DNA of 64,000 nt from Roseibium album (GTDB lineage: Bacteria > Pseudomonadota > Alphaproteobacteria > Rhizobiales > Stappiaceae). Position numbers and translations under genes: made by a program. Position 1 is the stretch's first letter; every line of letters starts with the position of its first letter. The notes under the pieces are model-generated. The model ran no database searches and had not been told where the DNA came from. It was given only the letters and a program-made list of their open reading frames with translations. Of this stretch, positions 36,663 through 46,294 are shown in pieces. The DNA lies in assembly GCA_001404055.1 (NCBI GenBank), contig CXTY01000007.1, positions 230,921-294,920 on the forward strand, in the 5' to 3' direction.

Positions 36663-37769
36663 GTGTCAACATTGCCGAAAATTCTCGTCACCAGCGCTGC
36701 CGGAAAAACCGGCCAGCCCGTCTGCCGGCAACTCCTTGAAAAGGGTTATCCGGTTCGCGCATTTGTTCGTCGGAAAGACAGCCGCAGCGAAGCCCTTGCA
36801 AAAGCAGGCGCCGAGGTTTTTGTCGGCAATCAATATTCGCTCAGCGACATGCGCCAAGCGATGAAGGGTGTTCAACGGGCCTATCAATGCGCTCCGACGG
36901 CACCGAACGGACTTCATTTCAACGCGGTTTTCACCGCTGCGGCTTCTGAGGCTGGCATTGAGCATGTCGTGACGCTCGGCCAGTGGCTTTCGGCTGTGGA
37001 CCACCCCTCACTCTTCACCCGTGAAGTCTATCTGGGCGACCTCCTGATCCGCATGCCTTCCGGCATGACGGTGACGTCCGTCAATCCAGGATGGTTTGCG
37101 GACAATTACCTGATGGTACTCGACATGGCAGCCCACCTCGGTCTTTTCGCCATGCCGCTCGGACGCGGTGACCAGAAGAAAAATGCACCGCCGTCCAATG
37201 AAGATATCGCAAGTGTTGCTGTAGCTGCACTGATCGACCCGGCGACACATGCAGGCAAGACCTACCGCCCGACAGGCCCCGAGCTTCTTTCGCCAAATGA
37301 CCTGGCCTTAGCCATGGGCCGGGCGCTGGGCCGAAAGGTGAAATACATGGAGACCTCGGAAAAGATGATGAGCAAGGCGCTTAGAGCTCATCCGCCATCA
37401 AATTATTCAGATGCAGCGGTCTCACAGCTCGCGCTTTACACCGAAGAGTACCGGCGTGGTGCTTTTGCTGTGAACGCGCCGACACGAGACGTCGAACTGG
37501 TTGGCGGTCGCGTGCCCGAAACTTTCGAAAGCATCGTGCGGCGCACAGTTGCAACACGTCCTGATCTCAAGACCAACCTTTTCAGACGCCTTGGAGGTCT
37601 GACTGCTTTTGCAAAAGTACTGTTCACCCCAGCCCTGGATCTGAAAAAGATCCAGGAAGTCCGCGATTACGTCCGCCTCAGCTCCCCAGGTTTTAGTCAG
37701 GACTCTGATGAGTGGCTTCGCACCCATACGCCAAAACCCTCCGTGATCGTGAACCGTCAAGCATCCTGA
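36663..37769 (+). CDS. NmrA-like NAD(P)-binding protein
   Basis: A 368-residue atypical short-chain dehydrogenase of the NmrA/HSCARG type: VTSAAGKTGQPVCRQLLEKGYPVRAFVRR as dinucleotide site, then GAEVFVGNQYSLSDMRQAMKGVQRAY. No catalytic YxxxK, so redox sensing or quinone reduction are both possible. The GTG start follows GGGAGA. About 80 extra C-terminal residues carry a helical segment of no known fold. It is the probable target of the divergent HxlR regulator. Confidence 0.83.
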   Translation: MSTLPKILVTSAAGKTGQPVCRQLLEKGYPVRAFVRRKDSRSEALAKAGAEVFVGNQYSLSDMRQAMKGVQRAYQCAPTAPNGLHFNAVFTAAASEAGIEHVVTLGQWLSAVDHPSLFTREVYLGDLLIRMPSGMTVTSVNPGWFADNYLMVLDMAAHLGLFAMPLGRGDQKKNAPPSNEDIASVAVAALIDPATHAGKTYRPTGPELLSPNDLALAMGRALGRKVKYMETSEKMMSKALRAHPPSNYSDAAVSQLALYTEEYRRGAFAVNAPTRDVELVGGRVPETFESIVRRTVATRPDLKTNLFRRLGGLTAFAKVLFTPALDLKKIQEVRDYVRLSSPGFSQDSDEWLRTHTPKPSVIVNRQAS

Positions 37770-37819
37770 CGGCACATTGAAAACTGCATTACCAGCCTGA
37801 AAGCACATTGGAAATCCAT

Positions 37820-38353
37820 ATGACCAGCACCACAGCGCTTCTAAAAAGAAACCGTAGCTTTGCCGAGGACTTCAACGCGGCAGACCTTCCCATTATTCCA
37901 AAATTGCGCACAATCATCCTGACCTGCGTCGATGCTCGGGTTGACCCGGCCCATGTCCTCGGGCTCGGGCTTGGTGACGCGGTTGTCATCAGAAACAGCG
38001 GTGGCCGTGTCACCAAGGATGTGATCGACGAAATCGGCGCTCTTGCCGTCATGGTCGAACAGATGAACGGCGGGCAGCCTGGTGCCTTCGAGGTTGTCAT
38101 CATGGAACACACCCAGTGCGGCGCGCAGCGTTTCGCCGACCCCCAGCTTCAGTCGGCGATCAAGGCCAAGATCGGCGTTGATGTTTCCGGCCTCGCGATC
38201 ACCAACCACGAAGAAGACCTCAAGGCCGACATCGAAAAACTTCGCGTCGCCCCCGAAATACCCGGCTACATCGTCGTGTCTGCCATGCTCTACGACGTCG
38301 CTACCGGCAGCGTTCGCCAGATCACCGAGCCTGAAGCGCTGGGCGACATATAA
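37820..38353 (+). CDS. Beta-carbonic anhydrase
   Basis: Interconverts CO2 and bicarbonate using zinc. The 177-residue protein has the beta-class ligands C36 with the D38-R40 dyad (CVDARVD), and H97 and C100 (EHTQCG). It is smaller than typical plant-type enzymes and resembles the compact Rv1284-like group. The ATG at 37820 is used; an in-frame TTG at 37808 is less likely. It follows the NmrA-like gene by 50 bases, but co-transcription is uncertain. Confidence 0.88.
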   Translation: MTSTTALLKRNRSFAEDFNAADLPIIPKLRTIILTCVDARVDPAHVLGLGLGDAVVIRNSGGRVTKDVIDEIGALAVMVEQMNGGQPGAFEVVIMEHTQCGAQRFADPQLQSAIKAKIGVDVSGLAITNHEEDLKADIEKLRVAPEIPGYIVVSAMLYDVATGSVRQITEPEALGDI

Positions 38354-38495
38354 CGGACAAACCAAACAAATTTCTTGCATCACCAGCGCTCCGACCAATC
38401 AGTCGGGGCGCCACAAATTCAAAAGCGGGAAACAGAGTTTCACGCAGCCGCTCTGTCGCTATTGCTCAGTCAAATCAAACGACTGGAGCGACGGC

Positions 38496-38747
38496 ATGAC
38501 GGATATCATGACACTGGCGAGACGAATCGCCGGGATAAACACGAAACATTTTCTTGCAGACCTGGAAGAAACCGGAAACGCGGTGCTTACAGGAATTCTG
38601 ACACGCGAAGAATGCAATACCATCGCCTCTCAATATGACGAGGACACTCCCTTTCGCAGTCATGTGCGGATGGCACGGCACGGCGTCAGCAAGGTCCGAT
38701 CTGGCCAGCGGCATACGCTCGGCGTCATATTCCACGACGCGGCCTGA
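38496..38747 (+). pseudogene. Internally deleted 2OG-Fe(II) oxygenase remnant
   Basis: An open 83-codon frame made of two ends of one family. Codons 1-65 match the N-terminus of the prolyl-4-hydroxylase-like 2OG-Fe(II) oxygenases (ILTREECNTIASQYDEDTPFRSHVRMARHG) and the rest their C-terminus (HGVSKVRSGQRHTLGVIFHDAA). From memory of the family, about 150 residues including the HxD...H iron triad are missing, so it cannot be an oxygenase. The junction is at a shared RHG. The intact family often sits beside ada, as here. A short stable peptide cannot be excluded. Confidence 0.75.
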
Positions 38748-38777
38748 CAAAAAAATCTGTCGACCGCTCGCAAATCG

Positions 38778-38793
38778 GGTGGGCGCGCCCACC
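38778..38793. other. Perfect 16-bp GC-rich palindrome
   Basis: GGTGGGCGCGCCCACC lies 30 bases after the oxygenase remnant and 120 before ada. No T-run follows. It may be a terminator relic or a recombination-associated site. Confidence 0.4.
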
Positions 38794-38916
38794 GGTTAAA
38801 GCTTAGATCTGCCTCAACACACAATCCGAAAAATCGAAAGCAAGCATCGGAGTGTTGAGGCCGCAGCCGGCAGCTAAAGTCCGGAAAAGTTCATTGCAGA
38901 AAGGCTTGGATCGAAA

Positions 38917-39981
38917 ATGGAACAAGTAACAACATCCGTAGAACTGGACCCGAGATGGCAGACTGTCCTGACACGGGACACTGACGCTGACGGCTCCTTT
39001 GTTTATGCGGTCAAGACGACCGGCGTTTACTGTCGACCCTCTTGTCCCTCCCGCAGGGCCAAACCCCGGAACGTGGTATTCTTCAAAACAGAGGACGAAG
39101 CCGAGAAGGCAGGTTTTCGTGAATGCCTCAGGTGTCATCCACGCGGTCAGTCTTCCACTGACCTCAATAACGAAGTGGTTGTCGCGGCCTGCCGACTGAT
39201 TGAACAGTCAGACCAGCAACCCAATCTGGATGACCTGGCAAAATCGATGGGCTTCAGTGCTTCTCATTTTCACCGTGAGTTCAAGGCCGCGACGGGTCTG
39301 ACGCCCAAGGCTTATGGCGCAGCCAATCGCATGGAAAAAATGCGCCGGGAACTGGTGAAGAGCGAAACAAGTGTCACCAGTGCCATTTTCGAAGCCGGGT
39401 TCAATGCAAACAGCCGCTTTTATGAAAACTCAAATGACGCGCTCGGCATGACCCCGACCACCTTCAGGAAGGGCGGCAAGGATACAGAAATCCATTTTGC
39501 AGTCGGCCAATGCAGCTTGGGCGCCATCCTGGTTGCCAAGAGCAAAAAAGGCATCTGCGCCATCACGCTTGGCGATGATGCCGAACGGTTGGTGCACGAT
39601 CTTCAGGACAGATTTCCAAAGGCCAACCTGATCGGTGCGGACAAGCAATTCGAAGCACTGGTCGCGGACGTCGTCGGATTTGTGGAAGCGCCCAAACTCG
39701 GGCTGAACATGCCCCTCGACATTCAGGGGACGGCGTTTCAGCAGCGGGTTTGGCAAGCGCTACGGGAGATCCCGGCGGGAGAAACGGTCACCTACCGCGA
39801 TGTCGCCGAGCGGATCGGCGCCCCCAAAGCCGTCAGAGCCGTTGCCCAGGCTTGTGCGGCCAACAAGATAGCAATCGCGATCCCGTGTCATCGCGTGGTC
39901 CGCAGCGACGGCAGCCTGTCCGGTTACCGCTGGGGAGTGGAGCGAAAACGCTCGCTTTTGAAAGCGGAGGCACTGGTTTAA
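38917..39981 (+). CDS. ada: Ada: regulator and O6-methylguanine/phosphotriester methyltransferase
   Basis: Repairs alkylated DNA and activates alkylation-response genes. The 354 residues run: N-terminal Ada zinc domain with C39, C43, C70 and C73 (GVYCRPSC ... RECLRCHP), AraC-type HTH (about 84-185; LDDLAKSMGFSASHFHREFKAATGLTPKAY), then the Ogt domain with active-site PCHR at C324. C39 would be the methyl-acceptor by analogy to C38 of E. coli Ada. A terminator follows. Confidence 0.95.
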   Translation: MEQVTTSVELDPRWQTVLTRDTDADGSFVYAVKTTGVYCRPSCPSRRAKPRNVVFFKTEDEAEKAGFRECLRCHPRGQSSTDLNNEVVVAACRLIEQSDQQPNLDDLAKSMGFSASHFHREFKAATGLTPKAYGAANRMEKMRRELVKSETSVTSAIFEAGFNANSRFYENSNDALGMTPTTFRKGGKDTEIHFAVGQCSLGAILVAKSKKGICAITLGDDAERLVHDLQDRFPKANLIGADKQFEALVADVVGFVEAPKLGLNMPLDIQGTAFQQRVWQALREIPAGETVTYRDVAERIGAPKAVRAVAQACAANKIAIAIPCHRVVRSDGSLSGYRWGVERKRSLLKAEALV

Positions 39982-40023
39982 CAAGGCCGGAAACGCAGAC
40001 CTTTTCAACACAGATTTCGAGTC

Positions 40024-40053
40024 AAGCCGCGCAAGTTAAATGCGCGGCTTTTT
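40024..40053 (+). terminator. Rho-independent terminator after ada
   Basis: A perfect 10-bp GC-rich stem (AAGCCGCGCA with TGCGCGGCTT), a 7-base loop and a T-run of five. Confidence 0.88.
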
Positions 40054-40171
40054 CGTTTGAGTTCAGACACTTAAATAAATTTTAATTGTAACTTTGAAGG
40101 CAGGAAACGGAGTTCTTGGCCTCGCCTTGCAGCGTAGTCAGTCTCCATCGCAATTATGGAGATTTAGAACA

Positions 40172-40930
40172 ATGCAGCTTAAAGACAAGACCATCATTAT
40201 TACCGGCGCCAGCAGTGGTATCGGCGAAGCAGCAGCCCATGTGTTTGCTGCTGAAGGCGCCAAACTGGTGCTCGGTGCACGGCGTGCAGAAGAGTTGCGC
40301 CGGGTTGAAAACCAGATCAAGGAAAAGGGCGGACGGGCAATTTCAGTTGTTGGCGATGTCTGCGACGAAAGCTTTTCCGAACGTCTGGTGACAGCCGCCG
40401 AAGATACTTTCGGCAGGCTTCATGCAGGTTTCAACAACGCAGGAACAATGGGCGACATGATTCCGGTTCCAGATATGCCCAGCGATAACTGGCTGTCCGT
40501 TATCGAAACCAATCTGACCAGCGCGTTTTATGCGGCCAAACACCAGATCCCGGCCTTCAAGCGAGCTGGCGGCGGATCAATTGTATTCACCTCCAGTTTT
40601 GTCGGCTACACAGCGTCGCTCCCCGGAATGGGTGCCTATGCTGCTGCCAAGGCGGGACTGGTCGGTCTGGTGCAGACACTGGCAACCGAACACGGTGCGG
40701 ATGGTGTCCGTGCCAATGCATTGCTACCCGGCGGAACCAAAACAGCCATGGCCGGAGACCTCAGCAACGAAGACCACGTCGGGTTTCTCAACTCGCTTCA
40801 CGCACTCAAGCGACTTGCCGAACCGGAGGAGATCGCCCGCGCCGCGGTATTCCTGGCCTCTGACGCGTCCAGCTTCGTCACCGGAACGGCCTTGATCGCC
40901 GATGGTGGCAACTCGATCAACAAGGTCTGA
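40172..40930 (+). CDS. Short-chain dehydrogenase/reductase
   Basis: A 252-residue classical SDR: TGASSGIG at 11-18, NNAG at 88-91, catalytic serine S141 or S142, Y156 and K160 (YAAAK), and a late PGGTKTAMAG. The sequence suits NADP(H), with R37-R38 after strand 2 (GARRAEE). The ATG at 40172 follows GGAGATTTAG. It converges with a TetR gene and has no obvious partner; the substrate is unknown. Confidence 0.9.
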   Translation: MQLKDKTIIITGASSGIGEAAAHVFAAEGAKLVLGARRAEELRRVENQIKEKGGRAISVVGDVCDESFSERLVTAAEDTFGRLHAGFNNAGTMGDMIPVPDMPSDNWLSVIETNLTSAFYAAKHQIPAFKRAGGGSIVFTSSFVGYTASLPGMGAYAAAKAGLVGLVQTLATEHGADGVRANALLPGGTKTAMAGDLSNEDHVGFLNSLHALKRLAEPEEIARAAVFLASDASSFVTGTALIADGGNSINKV

Positions 40931-40986
40931 TCATCTGGGTGGGCAGATCAAATAAAGAGTTGCCCGCCCGTATCCCAAATGAGCTA

Positions 40987-41571
40987 TCAGCCCAACACGC
41001 CGAGTTCGACAAGAAGCACGTTGGTATTTGCAAGGACCTGTTCTGCTTCGGGTCCTGTGTTTGAGGACCGGGCAAGCGCCACGGTCCCGAGTAGCAGGCT
41101 GAACAGTGTTTCTGGAGCAATAGCGCGCGCGCGCTGTAAATCCGACAGCGCATTTCCTAGCAATTCTTCAACTTTGCTCACCCCATCGGAAATTGCTGCT
41201 TTTTCCAACGCGGAGCATCGACCTGCTTCCCCATTCAGCGCTGACGCCGGGCACCCAATCGACGGGTTCTTGACGTGCTCGGCAGAGAGATAGCGGTCGA
41301 TAAAAGCTTGCAGCGCCTGCTTCGACCCCAGTTCCTCAATTTCCTTTTCCAACTTGGCGCAGAAAGCATCGAATGCATGGTTGATCGCGGCAACGGCCAG
41401 GTCTTCCTTGTCCTTGAAGTGCCGGTAGAAGCCGCCGTGGGTCATGCCAACTGACTTCATCAGGTCAGCAATACCCAGTCCCTCGATCCCGTTGGAACGG
41501 ATCTGACGCGAGGCTTCTTCAATGATGCGCTGATGGTTCCTTGCCTTTTCAGCCTGAGACACACGCGGCAT
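40987..41571 (-). CDS. TetR-family regulator
   Basis: A 194-residue TetR repressor: HTH near 10-52 (NHQRIIEEASRQIRSNGIEGLGIADLMKSVGMTHGGFYRHFKDKEDL), the AcuR/NemR-like MTHGGFYRHF being typical of aldehyde or electrophile sensing members. The ATG at 41571 follows AAGGAGA. It faces an MBL-fold gene across a palindrome. In the ligand domain C113 sits in IGCPASAL, a motif of TetR_C groups linked to detoxification. Confidence 0.87.
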   Translation of the reverse strand: MPRVSQAEKARNHQRIIEEASRQIRSNGIEGLGIADLMKSVGMTHGGFYRHFKDKEDLAVAAINHAFDAFCAKLEKEIEELGSKQALQAFIDRYLSAEHVKNPSIGCPASALNGEAGRCSALEKAAISDGVSKVEELLGNALSDLQRARAIAPETLFSLLLGTVALARSSNTGPEAEQVLANTNVLLVELGVLG

Positions 41572-41612
41572 CGCAATCTCCTTCATGGACTTGAAATTTA
41601 GGATGACGTTTA

Positions 41613-41631
41613 TCATCTATATTATAGATGA
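41613..41631. promoter_or_regulatory. TetR operator between TetR and MBL genes
   Basis: Perfect 9-bp arms around one base (TCATCTATATTATAGATGA). Related ATCATCTA half-sites lie close on both sides (near 41601 and 41637), so the repressor may bind as more than one dimer. Confidence 0.78.
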
Positions 41632-41697
41632 CAATAATCATCTAAAAATCAAGACATGGACCGGCATGAAATTGAGTGCCGTTTTTGGAGACTGAAA

Positions 41698-43671
41698 ATG
41701 AACATCCAGAGCGCCCCGCCCCTGCCAGCGCAAGAGATTGGCGGCATGAAATTGCGAACCGAAACACGTGGGCGAATAGTCAGTACCGTGCCCGAGATCA
41801 ACCCTCTGCAATCCCAGGCCAGGTCTGCGGACCGGAGTTTCCATTCCGCTCTCTTTCTTTTCGAAACGCTTCTGTCTTATGGCCAGACAGAAGATCCAAG
41901 GCTCATCATGCAGGCGGTCAACGGCTACATTAACGCCCGGCAACAGGCCATCGGCATTCAGCTTTTTGACGGCATTCTAGGTCGCCACCGAGACGACATG
42001 AGCCGTGACGCAGAAGCCGTTTACCTTTCCGGCCTTGCAATCTTACGCGCCACCCATGCGGACAATGTCCCGCTTCTCAAACGGATCACATGGGTCAATG
42101 ACAGCTTTGCCCTTCTTGACCAGGCTTTTGCTTTAACTGCCAGTGAGAACCCGATGGTCCATTGGGCAACTGGCATGATCTATTCTCAGGTTCCCGCTTT
42201 CTTCTTCAAGAAAAAACTGGCCTACAAGCACCTGCAATGGCTCGTTGACCGACCCGAGACTGAGCCCGTCTTTGGATTTTATCGCGAGGTCTACCACCAA
42301 CTTTCCAAGCTCTATCAAGCGGATGGCAACAAGGCGGAAGCCGAGCGGTTTTTGAAACGAAGCGGCTTTGACGACTACCAGCCCAAATCCCTGATGATGG
42401 GTTGGTTCACAAGCGAGCCATCAGGCACTGCAATGACGCCCGAACCGGTCCTGAAGGAAATTGTTCCGGGCCGGGTGTTTGCCATCTTTGGCTTCGGCTT
42501 TTCCGACATCTATTTTGTGCTCTCAGACAACAGCAAGGATCTGATCGCGATTGACGCTGGAACGACCCCTCGGTCGTTGAAAGCGGCGCACGAATTCCTG
42601 CTCACCCGTCACCCGGGTTTACCTGATGTCACTACTGCCCTGATCACCCACTCCCATTGGGATCATATCGGTGGCCACGAGTATCTCCGAAGCCTCAATC
42701 CGCAAATCAAAATCTACGGTCGGGACAATTTCCAGCCTGTTATCGACCGGGTACTGCGAACGCACAGCTATACATTCTTCCGCGGCGAAGACTTCGATCA
42801 TTCCTGGGTCGAGAGTTATGCGCCGACACGCCCGGTCTCGGAAGAAATGGAAATCCACGTTGGCGAGACGAAAATAAGGTTGATTCCAGTAACCGGCGGT
42901 GAGACCGAAGATGCACTTCTCATTCACTTGCCGGAGCTCGACACGGTTTTTGTCGGGGACATCGTCATGCCCTGGTACGGCGAGCCCTGGGTCAATGAGG
43001 GCTTCATCGATGACACGCTCACCACCATTGAAGAGGTGCTGTCATGCAACGCCAGCAACATTCTTCACGGCCATCACCCGCTGACCATGCTGTTCACCCC
43101 GGAAAACTTGAGCGCGTTTCGTAAAGTTTATTCCTGGCTGGTGGACACGGCAAAAGACCATGCGGCGCATGGATATTCTGCAAAGGATATCATCAGGCTC
43201 AATCTGGTCCCGCCTGAGCTCATCGGTTCTCCTGAACTCTATCTGGCTTATTCGGCATCCAGGGACACGATTATCGCTAGAACGGTCAGCAAGATGGCAG
43301 GCATCTGGCGCGAAGATAAAACAGGCCAAAGTCCAGAAGGGCTGGATGTCATCACGGCAACTGAACACGGCAGAATGCTGGAGGTTTATCTGGGCCTGTC
43401 AGCCTCACAAACAGCTGGTGTAATCAAGCGCATGCTCGCAAATGGCGACAATGAACTGGCGCTTCAATTCGCAGTCGCTGCCGAACAAAGGTACGGCCCT
43501 TCAATAGCTCTGATCACACTGAAGGAAGAAGCAGCGGATCGCCTTAGAAGTACGGCGCAATACCTTGATCCTTTCAAGTTCACCACCTACTCGGAGATCA
43601 TCAACCGACCGCAAAAACCGATGCCTGCAAAAGAATTTGCAACGACCAATACAAAGGAAGCGCGCAAATGA
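41698..43671 (+). CDS. Alkyl sulfatase-like metallo-beta-lactamase-fold hydrolase
   Basis: A 657-residue enzyme with a zinc MBL domain (HxHxDH at H318, H320, D322, H323; THSHWDHIGG) followed by the alkyl-sulfatase dimerisation domain (MAGIWREDKTGQSPEGLDVI ...). The N-terminal 240 residues are helical. The SCP2 domain of SdsA1-type alkyl sulfatases is not seen. No signal peptide is present. The ATG at 41698 follows GGAGA. It is coupled to an EamA exporter and probably controlled by the divergent TetR; real substrate unknown. Confidence 0.82.
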   Translation: MNIQSAPPLPAQEIGGMKLRTETRGRIVSTVPEINPLQSQARSADRSFHSALFLFETLLSYGQTEDPRLIMQAVNGYINARQQAIGIQLFDGILGRHRDDMSRDAEAVYLSGLAILRATHADNVPLLKRITWVNDSFALLDQAFALTASENPMVHWATGMIYSQVPAFFFKKKLAYKHLQWLVDRPETEPVFGFYREVYHQLSKLYQADGNKAEAERFLKRSGFDDYQPKSLMMGWFTSEPSGTAMTPEPVLKEIVPGRVFAIFGFGFSDIYFVLSDNSKDLIAIDAGTTPRSLKAAHEFLLTRHPGLPDVTTALITHSHWDHIGGHEYLRSLNPQIKIYGRDNFQPVIDRVLRTHSYTFFRGEDFDHSWVESYAPTRPVSEEMEIHVGETKIRLIPVTGGETEDALLIHLPELDTVFVGDIVMPWYGEPWVNEGFIDDTLTTIEEVLSCNASNILHGHHPLTMLFTPENLSAFRKVYSWLVDTAKDHAAHGYSAKDIIRLNLVPPELIGSPELYLAYSASRDTIIARTVSKMAGIWREDKTGQSPEGLDVITATEHGRMLEVYLGLSASQTAGVIKRMLANGDNELALQFAVAAEQRYGPSIALITLKEEAADRLRSTAQYLDPFKFTTYSEIINRPQKPMPAKEFATTNTKEARK

Positions 43672-44573
43672 AACCGCTCCATTGGTTGATCGTGTTGCTC
43701 ACCGCTACTTTGTTCGGGTCCTCGTTTCTGTTCATCAAGTTGGCGGTTCAGGAGGTGCCGCCGCTAACCCTGGCGGCAGCGCGCGTGGTTCTGGCCGCAA
43801 TCGCGATGACAGGCATGCTTTACGCTGTTGGCGGCAGGCTACCTGCGCTGGGTCGAAACTGGTTCCCATTGCTGGTGCTTGGGGTTTTGACAGCAGCGGT
43901 TCCCTACGCAGCAATTTCCTGGGGGCAGGCACGGATTGAAGCCAGTCTCGGCGGTATACTCTTTGCGACAATCCCGATCTTTACAGTCGTCATCGCACCA
44001 ATGGTGACACAGGAAACAAGATTGACTGGTGCGCGCCTTGCAGGTGTTGGTGTTGCCTTTGCGGGTGTTCTCACAACGCTCGGTACGCAGGCATTCAACA
44101 CGCTGGAAATAGGCGGCGTTTCAGAGCATCTGGCCGGAGCAGGCGCAACACTTCTGGCTGCCTTTTGCTATGCAATCGGAAACATCTATGCGCGCATCAA
44201 GACAGGAATCAATCCGATAGTGATGGCGTCCGGCCAGCTGATAACCGGTAGCCTCATTCTATTGCCCATTGCGCTGCTCATTGATCCGCCGTTGGTTGCC
44301 CTTCCGGGTGACACCGCGCTTTACAGCACATTGGCCTTGTCTCTACTCAGTACGGCAACTCCTGTCCTGATGATGTTCTGGCTTGTTCGCAATGCTGGCG
44401 CAACGAACGCCTCCGTTCTGGCGTTCTTCATACCGGTTGCATCGGTGCTGCTCGGAACAATCGTGTTGCACGAAAGCCTGGAAACTCACGAGATAGCCGG
44501 TTTTGCGCTCATTCTTCTGGGAGCACTTGCTTCGACCGGCACCTTTTCAAGGCTCATCACCCGAACGGCTTGA
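43668..44573 (+). CDS. EamA/DMT-superfamily transporter
   Basis: A 301-residue inner-membrane protein with ten hydrophobic segments in two EamA repeats (ATLFGSSFLFIKLAVQEVPPLTLAAARVVLAA; LAAFCYAIGNIYARIKTGINPIVMASGQLITGS). It overlaps the MBL gene by 4 bases, so the two form one operon. It likely exports a product or toxicant linked to that enzyme. Confidence 0.88.
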   Translation: MKPLHWLIVLLTATLFGSSFLFIKLAVQEVPPLTLAAARVVLAAIAMTGMLYAVGGRLPALGRNWFPLLVLGVLTAAVPYAAISWGQARIEASLGGILFATIPIFTVVIAPMVTQETRLTGARLAGVGVAFAGVLTTLGTQAFNTLEIGGVSEHLAGAGATLLAAFCYAIGNIYARIKTGINPIVMASGQLITGSLILLPIALLIDPPLVALPGDTALYSTLALSLLSTATPVLMMFWLVRNAGATNASVLAFFIPVASVLLGTIVLHESLETHEIAGFALILLGALASTGTFSRLITRTA

Positions 44574-44641
44574 AAACAAAAATAGAGAGCGGGCGCTGTC
44601 TTTAGAAACACCGCCCGCATCTGTATTCAAATTGATATCGT

Positions 44642-46294
44642 CTATCCAGCCGGTCCGAAATTCTCGATATGGATCCGGTCTTCCGAGATGCCCCCGGCCT
44701 CAAGGTCTGACTTGATTTCAGCCATGAATGCGGCCGGACCACACAGGAGGAAATGCGCGTCCTCGCGTGAAACCAGCTCGGCAAGAAAGTCAGCGGTTAT
44801 CCGACCCGTGACATCATAATCCACTCCTGAAACATCCTCAGGCAATGGACGACTATAGAGCGTTTTCGAACTGATAGTCGGCTGCCTCTCAACAAGACGA
44901 CGAACTTCTTTCTTGAAAGGATGATGCGCGCCATCCCTTGCACCATGCACGAACCAGACCGGACGATCACTTTTTGCAAGTGCTACCGCATGCAGATAAC
45001 TCAGCATCGGCGTAACGCCAATACCGGCACTGACGAGAACCAGCGGCGGTTCTGTGTCGGGAAGCTCGAACCCGCCGGATGGCCTTCTGCTCGCGAGGAT
45101 CGCGCCTTCTTCCAACCTGTCATGCAGGAAAGTGGAAGCCAGGCCTCGCGGCTCCCTTTTTACCGAGATGCGATAGCGATTTTCACCCGGGGTGCCTGAC
45201 AGCGAATAGCTTCTTTGGACCTTGCCATCGACACCTGGAATGTCGAGTTCAATCGGCAAGTGCTGGCCCGGTTCAAACGGCTCCAAAGGTCCGCCGTCGC
45301 GAGATTCAAATACGAACGAAGTAACATCCGCACTTTCCCGTTTCTTTTCGATCAGGCGAAGCGAGCGGGCAGTCTCTGCGTCTTCATCCCAACGCAGTTT
45401 CAGGGCAGACGGAAGTTCCACAATCTCCTCGATCTCAAGGCTCACCAACTGGCGCGCACCGTGGAAACTGGCGACGTCGCCGGAGTCCCAATCGATCGTT
45501 GCCTTGCCCGTCAATTGCAAAAGGCTGCCAGTGGCAAAATCGATAAACAGGAACCCGGCCTGCGGATTAAGCAGAAGATTGCCAAGCGTGTTGTAATGAT
45601 TGTTGCCTGCATAGTCCGGAAAGCGGATCTTTGTGTCACTCAGCACTTCAACAAACCCGCGCTCACCGCCGCGATGAGACACATCCATGCCAAACGCTTC
45701 GTTCTGGCCGTCGCCGCGATATCCGCTAGCGATGAAGAATGTATCGGCGGAGCTGATCCACGCTGTTTGCGCATTGTTCAGCCGTGTTGCTCTGGCGGAT
45801 TTTCCGGACGGTTCCTCTGGACTACGCCAGTAATTCCTCTCCCGAATATACTGCGGACAATTTCCGAATGACTGGTCGACAGCAAAGGCAATCCCGTCGT
45901 CCTTGACTGCACCCACACGGCCATTCACCCGGTTGCGGCGGCGTGTGGAAAGTTCGATCCCCAGAATGCCAACGTCTGCTCCTCTTGAGAACGCTGTCTC
46001 AAGCGCATCGCCTCGCACGGGTTTGCTATTGATATCCAGAACCGTAGCCTCCGGAGAGGTAACAAAACCGTCCTCACCTTCCAGAAGCGTCGCCCAGGGT
46101 CGGCCAGTCTCATCGCGCGCGGAAACCACAAGAAACGGTTGCGCGGTGAAAAAATTCCGGTGCTGATCCGGCATATGATCGCGTATGAATTTGCGGGCCC
46201 AACGCTCCGTATCGCCCACACCCATTTTTCTCTGGATGGTCTTCTCGCCCCTGTGAAACGGTGAAGCAACGTCTGTGTTAATCATGGCTGACAT
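44642..46294 (-). CDS. PNPOx-like/ferredoxin reductase-like fusion flavoprotein
   Basis: A 550-residue fusion. Residues 30-320 are a pyridoxamine-phosphate-oxidase-like flavin domain (FLVVSARDETGRPWATLLEGEDGFVTSPEA, AWISSADTFFIASGY, FFIDFATGSLLQLTG). Residues 330-550 are a ferredoxin-NADP reductase module (RSYSLSG for FAD, SAGIGVTPMLSYLH for NAD(P)H, LLCGPAAFM). It ends at HIENFG, so the C-terminal 2Fe-2S domain often joined to such reductases is absent. The ATG at 46294 is used; the longer frame overlaps the GST gene. It follows the GST gene as a likely operon. Confidence 0.85.
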   Translation of the reverse strand: MSAMINTDVASPFHRGEKTIQRKMGVGDTERWARKFIRDHMPDQHRNFFTAQPFLVVSARDETGRPWATLLEGEDGFVTSPEATVLDINSKPVRGDALETAFSRGADVGILGIELSTRRRNRVNGRVGAVKDDGIAFAVDQSFGNCPQYIRERNYWRSPEEPSGKSARATRLNNAQTAWISSADTFFIASGYRGDGQNEAFGMDVSHRGGERGFVEVLSDTKIRFPDYAGNNHYNTLGNLLLNPQAGFLFIDFATGSLLQLTGKATIDWDSGDVASFHGARQLVSLEIEEIVELPSALKLRWDEDAETARSLRLIEKKRESADVTSFVFESRDGGPLEPFEPGQHLPIELDIPGVDGKVQRSYSLSGTPGENRYRISVKREPRGLASTFLHDRLEEGAILASRRPSGGFELPDTEPPLVLVSAGIGVTPMLSYLHAVALAKSDRPVWFVHGARDGAHHPFKKEVRRLVERQPTISSKTLYSRPLPEDVSGVDYDVTGRITADFLAELVSREDAHFLLCGPAAFMAEIKSDLEAGGISEDRIHIENFGPAG

